Shown here one piece after another: positions 32,568 through 43,980 of a stretch of DNA of 64,000 nt. A model generated the notes under the pieces. The model searched no databases, was not told where the DNA came from, and saw only the letters and a list, made by a program, of their open reading frames with translations. How positions within the stretch are numbered: the first letter of the stretch is position 1; each line of letters begins with the position of its first letter. The stretch is from Rhizomys pruinosus (lineage: Eukaryota > Chordata > Mammalia > Rodentia > Spalacidae). The translations under genes were made by a program, and so were the position numbers. The stretch spans positions 124,001 to 188,000 of the forward strand of contig VZQC01005577.1 of the NCBI GenBank assembly GCA_009823505.1. Reading direction: 5' to 3'.

Positions 32568-32640
32568 TGGCAGCTATTATGGAGCACCTACTGTGTGCCA
32601 AGCACTGGACACAGAGAGTGGGCAAGAAGGTCATGTTCCT
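32568..32640 (-). repeat. MIR tail fragment
   Basis: TTATGGAGCACCTACTGTGT followed by GCCAAGCACTGG is the conserved MIR 3' segment, inverted. Confidence 0.65.
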
Positions 32641-34620
32641 TCCCAGGAGAGTAGAGACTTTCGAGTGCCGGGAACACCCTGGACGGGCTCCCACATTGGC
32701 CGCGCAGAGAAGCTGCTGGGAGCATCCGCTTTTAACATGAGGCTGCAAGAAAGTCTGTAACATGACGGAGCAGGGAAAGCGTGTCCCAGGCAGAAGGAAC
32801 AGCAGGTGAAATGGCAGAAAGCCACTGGGAGAACATGGCGAGGCGACACATGGAGGGAGTCCCAGGGGAGAAGGGCTAGGGGAAGGAGACCAAGTGGGAA
32901 CACGTGAGCTGTGCCAAAGGGTGCAGGCCTTTCAGTGAGGGAAGACACTGAGGAACTCAGTCAGCCATAGTGAGAGATGATCCTGGTTGGAAGTGGGCGG
33001 AGACAGGAGGAGGGAGATATGCAAACGAGGAGGGTGAATCGCCACAGTGGGAGGAGAAAAGGGAGGCCAGGAAGTGACCAACGTCACTGCCAAAGGGGAG
33101 AAGTAGTGTGTGAAGGTGAAGGTTGGGGAGAGGAGGTTGGCAGGTTGGATTGGCACAGGTCACACCCTATGGTCTACAGAGTACGAAAGACAAGAATTTG
33201 CAGCAGATGTAGTCTGTGTCATGGTAATGAAGAAAAAAAAACCTCCCTGAGGGAGCCTTCACCGTAACCTTAGGAGGAAGAAAGCCCAGAGACCTCACGT
33301 CACTCATTCAAGACCACAGAGCCACCAAGTGGCACAGGCAGTGACTTACTCTGACATTGGGGCTCAAGGGCTCTGACTGGGAAACTAGGGATCTTTACTC
33401 CAGGAAAGAGCAGTGCTGGACCTAGCTGGCAGTTCAGCCAGTGAGCTGAGGAAGGGGTGGCCTAAGAGGGGTGCAGGATCCAAGATGGCAGAGAGAAAAG
33501 TGTGTATGGGAAGAGAAAAGGAAGAGTGAGAAGGTCTAGTGTCTAAAAGAACAGTTGCACTTAGAAGTCAAGAAGGCGCACATCCTAGAGTTTCCATGCT
33601 GTGGTCAGGGGACACTTTTCCCTCAGGGAGGCGAAGATCCAGCCGAGTCAGAGAAATGAGACTGAAAGGGCATGGAAGCCTCGGTGAGGGCGAGATGAAA
33701 GAGGTGAGAAGTTCCCGCCCTCATGCAGAGGAGCCCAGAGAGGAAGAGTTTAAGGAGCATTAACAAGCAAGTGAGCAAGACCTAAAGACATGAGCTCAGT
33801 GGGATTGGGGCAGGGCCTGGGCAGGATGCCCAGGTGGCAGAAAGGAGGCAGAAGAGCAGGACAGAGCAAGATTGCCGAGGCTAGAATCACGGCAAGACCC
33901 CAGCCACGCTCATCCCGGGGACCCATAGCTTCTGTCTCCACACCAGCATCCGTAGTCATGTGACCTTTTTCTAGGAATGCTCAGCCATCCAGATGATATG
34001 TGGCATGGTTGGAAGGGTTCAAATCTGGAGTTTTGCCAAGAGAAGATAACTGAAAGACTCAGGAAGAGGCTTTGATATTGGCACCCACATGAAAGATACC
34101 ATGTTCTGTGGAGCCTTGTCTGATGGAGGGACTGTGACTCCTCCAAGCCATCCTCTTCCTCATCCACTGTCACCTTTGCTATGAAACACGGAGACTATGT
34201 CAGTCCCTCTTGGGCTTCTCTCCCCCGTGCTTGGGATGGAAGTGGAAGAAGGCTGGAGAAAAATGACAGTGCTCACAAGGCTCAGCCTGAGACCACATAG
34301 CCCTTGGAGAAGACACCCAGACCATGCCCTGTGGAAGGCAAGCAGAGCGTTCCCTTTGCCTGGAGCCCTGCAATCTTTGGGGGCCTCCAAGCTCTGGTCT
34401 AATTGTAATCTCCAAGTACATATGCCATGTCCCAAAGTCAATATATGGAGTGAATACAATCTCAGTGTAAATCCTCCTAAGTCCCCTATTAGAATCTGAC
34501 AGCTCTGAGAGCGGGACTCAGATTCTGTCAGGTAAAGACCCGTCAAAGGATTTGTCCTTTAATGGCAATGATCGCTGATCCCTTCTGAGCAACTAAAAAG
34601 GGAACAGTCTGTCCGTCACC
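32641..34620. other. Unassigned non-coding sequence, purine-rich in part
   Basis: 32800-33150 and 33400-33900 are G/A-rich on the plus strand, which opens chance frames. 33285-33350 may hold an MIR core. No gene. Confidence 0.4.
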
Positions 34621-34644
34621 AAAAAAAAAAAAAAAAAAAAAAAA
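34621..34644. repeat. Poly-A tract
   Basis: 24 consecutive A residues with no recognised retroposon body to the left. Confidence 0.9.
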
Positions 34645-36002
34645 CTAGCAAAGGTCAAGATAAGGGAGGTCCAAAATGGATTTGAACTCAGGCAAAACCA
34701 ATGTTAGGCCAACAGAGATACACATCACTGGGTCAGGTGGCTGACAGGCCGGGGAGGACTTCATTTACATTTATACAGCATGACCATCAAGTTCAACTGT
34801 ATTTCAGCGCTAATCTGTGACAAATCTGGAGACGTGGTAGCAGTACTCTTACCCCTGCTGCCAATGTGAAGATAAATTCCTGGCTACTGAAGGAACAGAT
34901 ACCATCAGAGCTCTGATGGATGGCTTCAAATATATCAGAATGAAAGTTTTTGCACTACAATGTAATAAAAATAAATATCAAAGGGAAAGCTGTGACATCC
35001 GTTATGTCTGGTGCTGTCTTCTTCCCAGGTCTGCTTACTGCCCCAAACTGATAATGGATGGACTGTGATGTGATTCCCCGATAAGTAGTCAAAGGAGATG
35101 AACAAAATCACACCGGGAAATGGAGACAGTAAATCATGGCGTGGAGAGAGGTACGGTCTCACCAGCAAGGAAATAAAATTCAGATGCAAGCAACTTTCAG
35201 GTCCTGTTATGTACCTATGAAAGCCCCAAAAATAAATATGATAAAACTATAGATGGGCAGCCAGTGAAAAACCATTCTTCAGCCTGGCTCTGCGGAGAGG
35301 CCGGACCAGTTTCCATCAGCAATCAGGCAACGTGAGGGCTGCTGCCTGCTGGATCTCTGACCCAGTAATTTCTTCTTTGGTAAAAAAAAAAAAAAAAAGA
35401 AAGAAAAGCCTGATATTATCCCCAAAGAAAGAAAAGCCTGTTGATAGCAGCGTGATACCTGTAATAACTAGAAATTGCCAGGAGCCCAGAGGGCTAGAGA
35501 AGTGGAGGCCGATCTAGCAGAGTGAGACTTATTAACGTGGTGGAATAACACAGGCCATTAAACATGGCTGGGGGAGGCGTGGCGGCTGTGGAAGTATTTC
35601 TATGAAATATTCATGGTCGTCATTAGCTTCATAGCAGAGGTCTTCCTGGATATTGGTAAGGAAGAAACTTTGGAGGGGGCATAACTCACTAGACTTTAAC
35701 ATTCATTAAGATTTTATGTTAAGTTGCATGTTAATTTTAGTCATTCATTTAACATTCATTGAGTATTGATCAATTGCCAGAGACGATAAGGATGTCAAAT
35801 GAGAAAGAAAGGCTTCCTACGGACTAAAGCTGTACAGTCAGAGGGCAGACAGACAGACAGACAGACAGATGGATGGACACACACACACATTGACTGTGGA
35901 GAGTAGTATAAGAGGTCTCAGTAGAGCTCATGAGGAAAGGGGTAGTGGTCTAGATGAGAGCATCTCAGGGAACTGGATAAGCAGTAGCCATGTAGATTTA
36001 GA

Positions 36003-36004
<2 letters not shown>
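34645..36004. other. Unassigned non-coding sequence
   Basis: A GACAGACAGACA run lies near 35845-35868 and an A-run at 35382-35398. The stretch 35540-35650 has the look of conserved regulatory DNA, but I cannot test it. No gene. Confidence 0.4.

Positions 36005-36069
<65 letters not shown>
36005..36069. repeat. (TG)n microsatellite
   Basis: A perfect TG run of about 65 bases, the longest dinucleotide run in the window. Confidence 0.95.
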
Positions 36070-36074
<5 letters not shown>

Positions 36075-36817
36075 CCTAATGGATATGTGCAGGTTCTGAA
36101 GAGTCCAGGGTACTTCTTTCATGGGACCCAGGACCTAGGACTCAGGGGCCACTTCCCTGGAACCAACTCACCCCAACTATGTCCATACTCTCAGCCATCC
36201 TCACACTACCCCTCCCATTTGTCCAGCACGTAACCCTCCACTGAGATCTTTCAGACCTCTCTGCTCTGGGAAAAGATGCTCATGTAGTGCTGAAGGCTGC
36301 GTGAACAGAATTATTTTGAAGCCCAGCTTAAGTAGAAATGGGTTCTTGTTATTTTATATGGTTTGCTTTTCACTCCCTGTGGAGTGTTCTTTCTTAAAAA
36401 GGATGCTTGGATCTGATCCAACTGTACCAAGAAGAGACATAGAACATGTTACTAGTTCCCTGAACTCGCTGGACATGGAGACTTATTCATAGGTAGAATA
36501 GAGTGAATGGAATCTGGGAACGTTGGACCCTGGCTCCAACTGACACGCACAGGCATGTGGCGAGCTGATTGCCAAAGCCAAGTCATAAGGGCAAGAAGCT
36601 GCACATTGCCTTTGGAGGGCTGGTGTTTTGAAAATGGGAGATGTCATTAAAATTCAAAAAACTAGTTTGGCTTGACAAGGCATTTCTTAGAACCGTCAGG
36701 CCAGTACCCATGCAAGGGGGAAGCTGAAGCTTCAGCAAGGAGCTAAAGACACAAGCCATGGGGGCTTGAGAATAACCAAAGGGGCATAGTAGAGTGGCAT
36801 GCCTGCCAAGCTTCGTG

Positions 36818-37107
36818 CTGGAGGGACAGCACTGTCAGTAAAGTGTTTACAGTGCAAGCAGGAGGACCTGAGTTCAATTCCCAGCACCCGAATAAAAGGC
36901 CGGGTATTGTGACACATGCTTGCAATCTCAGAACTGGGGAGGTGGAGACAGATGGGTCCCTGGGCTGCTGGGTCAGCCAGTCTAATCTAGTCAGCAAGAC
37001 CCAGGTCCCAGTGAGAGACACTGGCTCAGAAAACAAGGTAGATGGCTCCTAAGGAAAGACACCCAAGGTCGACCTCTAGCCTCCACACACACATGTACCT
37101 ACTTGTA
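36818..37107 (+). mobile_element. B4-type composite SINE
   Basis: GGAGGGACAGCACTGTCAGT-like head, TTCAATTCCCAGCACCCGAA box, GGCCGGGTATTGTGACACAT, CTCAGAAAACAAGGTAGATGG and a CTCCACACACACATG end running into a CA array. Confidence 0.8.
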
Positions 37108-37113
37108 TACACA

Positions 37114-37150
<37 letters not shown>
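37108..37150. repeat. (CA)n microsatellite
   Basis: A CA run of about 43 bases forming the tail of the B4 SINE. Confidence 0.95.
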
Positions 37151-37153
<3 letters not shown>

Positions 37154-40100
37154 GAAGGAACAGGCACAGTACTCAGCTGGACATAGCTCTTTGCTTCTCT
37201 CCTCTCAGAAAACTAGGGTTCCCTGTCCTCCCAGACACAGAGGCAAGGAAGACGCTGAGCAGGATCATGCGAGGCAGGGGATGACGGTGCTTCCCCAGCG
37301 ATGGTGCTTGGGGCCTTGGGGACCATGGGGACCGGGATTCGAGGTGAGTGACATCTGGCCTGAGAAGATGACTCATCTCATGTATATCGTTAGGCAGCAG
37401 CCAGTAGAGCTTCGCCTAGTGCAACAAGGCACTAATTACAGCCAAGGGAGTGGGCTGAGGGCTTGAAAAAGATGCTTGAGTCTGAGATGGTCCTTTGGAG
37501 AGGAGTGAGCTGAGGAGTGCTGGATGGAGCGCTGCTAAGTCTGAGATGCTCCGTGGGAATCATCTGTGTCTGAGTTACAAATCAGAGTTCCTCTTGCACT
37601 ACCAGCCCTCAGATGTCTCAAGCAATTTGATTAACATTTCAGAATTTCTCTGGTTGATTCTATGGAGGGCGCTTCTAGCTGATGTATGAGTTTTGCTCAT
37701 GAGAGGCAGACTGAAGTGGAGGGAGAGTTCTACAGAGTCCTCTCCAGGCTTCTACGTACTCGGGTCCCTGTGTTGATTTGGGAATAATTTGTAGAGCCAG
37801 GAAAAGACTCTGGTGCCTGGGCCTCAAGGATGGCCAAGAAGAGGCTCTGGGGTCCATAAGACATCACCCACCTCTTTTCACTGTGATTACCCCCCTCGTA
37901 CATGTAACACTCCCTCTGCTCCCCAGGACTGGTCCTGCTCCCCGGCTGCAGATCTGGGTTGGGATGCTGTCACACACATTGCTTTCCACTCATTGAAATC
38001 CCTGTTCATGGTGAGTCGGTGACTAGACTATTTCCCAGCCCCGCCTGGTGAAAGAAGGGCAGAGATAAGACTTGCCAGCGCAGCCTCATCCCCAACTCCC
38101 CTCTGCTCTCTTCTATGCTCCTGTTCCTTTCTGATGGGCTGAAGAGCAGACAGTCTTTCTAAGGTCACCATGGAAACACACTAGTTGGAAGTGGCAGAGT
38201 TTCTAGTAGCCTGGGGTAGAGGGACAGCATAATAAGGATGGCCCCTCGCCGACACGTTCCTGCACAGTGACAATAAATAAACCTCTACAGCATGTGAGCC
38301 ACTGGGTTGGCCTTATCTGTTACAGCAGCAAACATTGCACTGACTGATCCAGCTGGCAGATCTGGGCCCACAGCCACCTGCCTTAGACGCTAATGGAGCC
38401 TGGTCCGTGGATGACTATACCAACCTACCCCTTGCTCGGGGCTATCAGAGGAATGGTAGTTTTATATTCTGAAGGTTACCCAGCCAGGGAGCCTGGTGAT
38501 TATCATCTTGAATGGTAGCCTTCTAGAACACAGAAAGAAAACATGGGGTCACAGACAGCACTGGGGGAACACCAAGATAGGAGCAGCCATCTATGAGCTG
38601 TGACCTGATAGGCCTGTGGTAAGCTGAGTACTGTCCCAAGGGTATAGGGCCAGCTCTGAGGGGCAGGCAGTAGTGACAGAGAAGATAACGGCATCCCCAC
38701 AGAGAGTGCCATTATCCCTGTGGCCGGTGCTTAGAGCTCTCAACTTGGGGGGAGGTCTCTTAGCTATGTGTAACAAACGTCCCATTGTATAACACATGGC
38801 TGCGCTCCTCAAAGCTCTCTTACCAGGGAGGGTTCCCTTCAGGGGTGTATGATAAGCATCCTATTATGTAACGTACAACTGGACTTGTTATTTTATTTCC
38901 AGGACCTGAAATTGTTTAAAAGAGCAATTTACACGAGCCCCAGGGGAGGGAACAATTTAGAAAACCTTGACAGAAATCTGTCTCTCCACTTCAGGGCAGC
39001 TTTTTAGAAAGGAGGCCTGAGGAGCTTTCTAGAACCTTGTGGAAAAGCTGCAAACTCATGTATTCATGTCAGCCCCCAGCCTTCTGGTCAGGCCTTTATT
39101 TTTATTCTGCCCAACAGCATATCTGAAGGATATAAAGGGGGGGGAGATAATGAAGCCAAATCATACCCAGTCCAGGGCTGTCCCAAGCAGGGAAGAGTAC
39201 ACAGGACTGTGGCTGTGGCCTAAGGCCTTCCTGGAGGGTCCAACCGGACAAAGCCTGGGGTACAGGAAGAGGCAGAGAGGTGAGTGAACTCTGTAGAGGA
39301 GAACTGACTTTCAGTTACCGTGGCCCCTACTGGAGTGCTCTGGCCTGGCTGGTAGTGAGATTCCTGTCTTGAGGGTAAAGCAGGCAAAGAGTAGCGCCTC
39401 TCAGGACAGCAGCCAGAGGTGGCTGTTTGGGACAACAGGGAACAGGTTTGCAGGCCCCTTCAGGGCCTAAGTGCTGTGCTTCTGACAAGATTCCTCCCGA
39501 AGAGCTGACTGTGATGGTGCATGATGGTAATAATACTGACTCTTGGGAGGCCGAGGCAGAAGGATCGTGAGTTGGAGGCTAGCCTAGGCTACAGAGTGAG
39601 ACTTTGCTGTGGAAAGGAGACAATTCTTCCCCAGATAGAGTGGCACCTGCAGTCACCACAGCCACTCCCCTTTCTTGTAATAAATCTTCCATGCACGCTT
39701 CCCAGGGACTGCATGGGTACCAGGTTCCAAGCTCAGAGGCAGGCTCGCTCTCTCTGGTGACAGTGACTGCATCAGGAGTAAGCGAGTACCTTGAGTCAAT
39801 CCAATCAGCATGCACTCTGGGGTTCATCAGGGAGCTATAGGAAGAATGCCCTGCTCCCGCCTGAGGCTGGCAACAGGCCAGAGAACATGGTTCTGAAGTC
39901 CTCTTGGGGCACATGGGACCCCAGGATAGAGTCACCAAGAGAAACTGGACTGAGGGTGCTCCAGCCTGAGAGTCTGCTGGTTAAGAACCTAGATCTAGCT
40001 TTACCTGAATTCAGGGCCATATCAGTTTGTTGAACTAATAAATGCCACTTTTGGTCAATGTAAGGCCCTGGCTCCAGTGTCAGTTTTTAATGGTGGTGTC

Positions 40101-40155
40101 ATAGGAAAGAACACATGGGGCTTGGGGAAGCAGTGAAAATAAGAAGTCAGCAAGG
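37151..40155. other. Unassigned non-coding sequence with a B1-like relic
   Basis: 39508-39610 is a diverged B1-type piece (CTCTTGGGAGGCCGAGGCAG, 'ctaggctacagagtgagac'). The rest shows no gene or named repeat. Confidence 0.45.
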
Positions 40156-40450
40156 GTGGCTGGAGGGATGGCTCAGTGGGTTAACAGTGCTTGCAGCACG
40201 GGCACAAGGATCTGAGTTCAATCCCAGCACACATGTAAAAAGGCAGCATGGTCACACAGGCTCCTGAAAACCCAGTGTCATGGAGGACCAAAGCAAGTGG
40301 AACCCCTGGGGATTGCTGGACACCAGGCTGGCTTCATGTTCAGTGAGAGACTCTGTCTCAAGAGAATGAAGCAGAGAGGGTAAGAACAGGGTGCCTGACA
40401 TCGCCCTCTAGCGTCTGCAAACATGTGCACACATCCAGCCCCCCCCCCCA
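40156..40450 (+). mobile_element. B4-type composite SINE
   Basis: GGCTGGAGGGATGGCTCAGT head, TTCAATCCCAGCACACATG, a B1-like middle and 'gacatcgccctctagcgtctg' before a C-rich end at 40439-40459. Confidence 0.78.
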
Positions 40451-41059
40451 CACCCCCACCAAACCAGCAGCAGCTTTGAGGAAGGATGTAGGAAAAGGAC
40501 AGGGAGCTAGCTGGCCTTCTGCCTGGGCCCCAAGGCTGTCTTCACCATGAACAAGCCAGCCACGAGGCCTTCTGTGCAGGTCGTCAGTGTCTCCTGATGT
40601 CCCAGCCTGGAGAAACCGGGCTAAACATCCAAAGCACCTCCTGGGAAGAGGCTCTTTTGAAGCATGGTGCAGAACAGTGAAGAATTAGAAAGTCTAGGTG
40701 TACAGCCGTCAGGCCTGGCTCGGCGCCTCGTCGCGGCCTCCAGCAGGGTGTTTATGAAGTGCATGTAATAACATGGAAAATACTCGTGATAACGAGTGAA
40801 AGCAGAGCGTGAAATTGTACGGTCAGTATGAGCTCAGCTGTGAGGGAGGAAAGAAGAAAGGAACTGCAGACAGGACAAACCAAGGAAGTAATGTGCCCGA
40901 AATGAATGCCTGGGGAGTGGGGTGGTTTTTCTTCCCACTTGGCTTATTTTCTAAGTTCTCTCCTGGGTGAGTACGCATTGTGTATGCATGTGTATATGGT
41001 GCACATGTGTGTGCAGGTGTTCATGTGTGTGTAGAGGACAACCTCAGATATTGTTCCTC
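40451..41059. other. Unassigned non-coding sequence
   Basis: No gene. 40690-40830 is a CpG-containing stretch without repeat character. Confidence 0.4.
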
Positions 41060-41283
41060 AAGAGCTATCCACCTTTTCTTTTTGAGACCTGCAGTGCCCT
41101 GGTCAGGCCGGATTTGACTGACCAGCAAGTCCTAGGGGTCTGTCTATCTCTCCTCTCCCGTGCTGGGATCACAAGTGTACGGCGCCACATCTAGTATTTT
41201 CTTCTATGGTGGTGCTAGGGATCGAACCCAGATCCTCATGCTTGGGAGGCAAGTACTTTACCACTGAGCTATCTCCTTCCCCC
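41060..41283 (-). mobile_element. B4-type composite SINE, inverted
   Basis: Inverted ID-like head at the right (GGATCGAACCCAGATCC ... GAGCTATCTCCTTCCCC) and an inverted B1-like part at the left (TTTTTGAGACCTGCAGTGCC ... GCTGGGATCACAAGTG). Confidence 0.7.
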
Positions 41284-43309
41284 CGAGTTCTCTCTGGGTG
41301 CTAACTTTACAAAGGAACAATGTTTTGCATTATGCTCATTTCCAGTAATAGAGAAGGCATGATTAATCTCTGAAATGGAGGACACGTGAGGGAGAAATGG
41401 CTGCTGTCTACCCATCAGAGGGCAGGAGACCCTAACTAGGCAGACAGATCTGCTCCCAGCATTTCCTGCAGCAGTTGGGAGATGTGTGGCAAACCCACTC
41501 GTCTCTCTGGACTTCAGCACCCTCCTGTAGGCAATATGGATAGATATCAGCAGAGATGCCCAAGAAACAGGTTCTGTGTGACAGGAGTCAGCACACAACA
41601 TCTACCTGGCTACACAGCTGGTCCTCCCTGAATGAATCCAGCACTCTGCCCTCAGCCCCACTGCTGAGGACAATCCACAGGGATCCACTTGGGAGCTGAG
41701 AGTCACTCCACGCAGCTGGGAGGTTGTCTTGTTAGGAGCCCTCTCCTCAAAGTCCTGCCTTACCCCGTCTGCTGCCATCTCTGGCCACTCGAGTTAAGCC
41801 ATCTGCAAAGAGCAGAACAGCTCCTTGAGGACTCCAGGCTGTGCCCTTTCTGTGGTCCCTGCACACAGCCTGCTTCCCAGATTTCCACAAACTCAGCCTG
41901 GTAGGCAGAAGCCCCAAGCAGTCCCTCAGACCCAGGGCCCCAGAGGGGAGCTTTTTAAGGGTGTAAAATCATCAGTTGCTGTATTAATGCTCCAGGGCTC
42001 CCCTGTTTTCTCCATACCTATGTTGAAGACTACCTTCTCCGAGTGGATAGATGAACTTCCTCCTCCAAACAGCCCCCACCAGCTGGCTGCAGGATCTCCT
42101 GCTCCTCAGAGTTCCCTAGGGGAAGAATCCACTTCTCGGAGGGATCAAGAATAGAAGTGCAAGTACTTAGGAAATGAGAATCACAGGAAGGGCCTTAGAG
42201 TGGACTTTGGGGATCAAAAGAAAAGCCAGGGCCAGAAGGAGTTAAGAGTGCTGGCTAGTGGCTAAGTTCAGGCTGAAGCTCAATTTCCCTGAGCCTTGCC
42301 AGCCAGTGCATACAGTCCAGTCAGTCATTTCTTCTGGCTGACAGAGAGGAGAGGGGCTGCCCAAGGTCAAAAGAAGCCAAACACTTCTAGGGGCTCCTGG
42401 CCATCTCTCCTCCCTTGTATCTGTGACCTTCACCTTTCTCTTCTCCAGCTTGGCCCAAGTCTAGGGTCCCCAGGACACCACAGGGAGGGACACTCCCACT
42501 CAGCACTTGGTGCTATGCCCTGCCCTGGTTGCTCTGAGAAACCCACTACTAGGAACTGCTAGTGGACCCCCCCTTACTCCCAGGGTGGCATCCAGCCCCA
42601 CCCTTCCCTACAAGGCCCTTACCAACCTGCCACACCTCCCCTCACTCCAGCCATACTGAGCTGCCTAGGAAGTACCTGGACTCTGTTACTCCCACCTGGG
42701 CCATGTTTGAGAGCAGTCTTGGATCATTGCATCGATGTCTTATGTACAATGGGGCTGCCTCAGACCCAGTTGTGTACAGACGTCCTGTGGACCTGTGTTT
42801 GGCCAGCCAAGCCACCTTCCTTGGCAAGATTTGTTCTCTCCTTTTGGGGCAGGTATGGGTATCCTGCAGCCTCCCCACCTCTTTGCACTAAATGCAGGGA
42901 GCCAACTCACCTCATCCCTGTGTTAATAGCTGAAAAGAAGTCTTCAGGCATCCCTCAGACCATCCCCAGCTGAGATCCACTATCTTAACCATTGGGTTGT
43001 GGGGTTTTCCTCCCACTAGGTGGAGAATTTTGAAAGGGTGCTTTGAAGGTTTTCTTCTGCATTAGTCGGTGCCCAGGGCATACTAGCAGAAACTGTTGGA
43101 TCAATGAGTGCATGAAATGACCAGAATGGGAAAATTTAAATGGTGGTCCAGCTCCACTGGGTGCATTCCCAATTTTGTCCACGAGAGGGCAGAAAAGGCC
43201 TGCCAAAAGCGCCATACAGATCCAGCCATGGCCGATGCCTAGGAGGACAAATATCAGAGCCCAGCTCCTACCTGGCTCTAGGCTGCCTCATTGCCCCCTT
43301 TGTCCAGTC
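41284..43309. other. Unassigned non-coding sequence
   Basis: Overlapping frames of 80-110 codons occur between 41800 and 42900 but lack domains and occupy both strands. No repeat recognised with confidence. Confidence 0.4.
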
Positions 43310-43700
43310 TCTCATGGCAGCCAGAGCAATCCTTTTGAACTATGAGAAGTCGCATCTTGCCACCTCACTGCTCCAGAGTCCACTAAGGAAATCACAGAAC
43401 TTAGAATAGCACAGGGCATCCATTAAGCCACCACCTCCAACATCTCTCTGACCTCATTTCAAACAGCCCCAGCCCCAGCCACTCTGCCCCCTAGGTCTTT
43501 GGCAGGCGAGGCAGAACCTGTTTCATGGCCTGGAGTCCCACCCACCTGAATGCTCTTTCTGCATTTCCAACACTCTTCTTCCCACGCCCACTCCTCCTGA
43601 AGTTCAGGGACTAAACATACAAGCACCAGCTCAGCAAAGCCTTCCCGAACCATCTGCCCCCACTCGGCTCCTACTCAGATTCATTTTTCCACATAGAAGT
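43310..43700 (+). repeat. L2 (LINE2) fragment, ancient
   Basis: 'gcaatccttttgaactatga', 'tcttgccacctcactgctcc' and then 'caaagccttcccgaaccatctgcccc' follow the order of an L2 3' region in diverged form. Confidence 0.55.
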
Positions 43701-43718
43701 TACAGCAAGATGGGTAGG

Positions 43719-43764
43719 TGGATGGATGGATGGATGGATGGATGGATGGATGGATGGATGGATG

Positions 43765-43795
<31 letters not shown>

Positions 43796-43872
43796 GACAG
43801 ATAGATGATAGATGATAGACAAGTGATAGATGGAAAATAGATGATAAATAGATGGAAGATAGATGCTAGATT

Positions 43873-43913
<41 letters not shown>

Positions 43914-43921
43914 AGATAGAT

Positions 43922-43976
<55 letters not shown>
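43719..43976. repeat. (GGAT)n-(GATA)n tetranucleotide array
   Basis: About fifteen GGAT units pass into GATA units, then irregular GATA-derived spacers, then two more GATA runs (43875-43912 and 43921-43976). It is a compound, interrupted, GATA-type (Bkm-like) microsatellite. Confidence 0.95.

Positions 43977-43980
<4 letters not shown>

Noticed and set aside
32237..32740. 167-codon plus-strand ORF
   Set aside because: No domain. It runs through an MIR tail and has overlapping frames on both strands.
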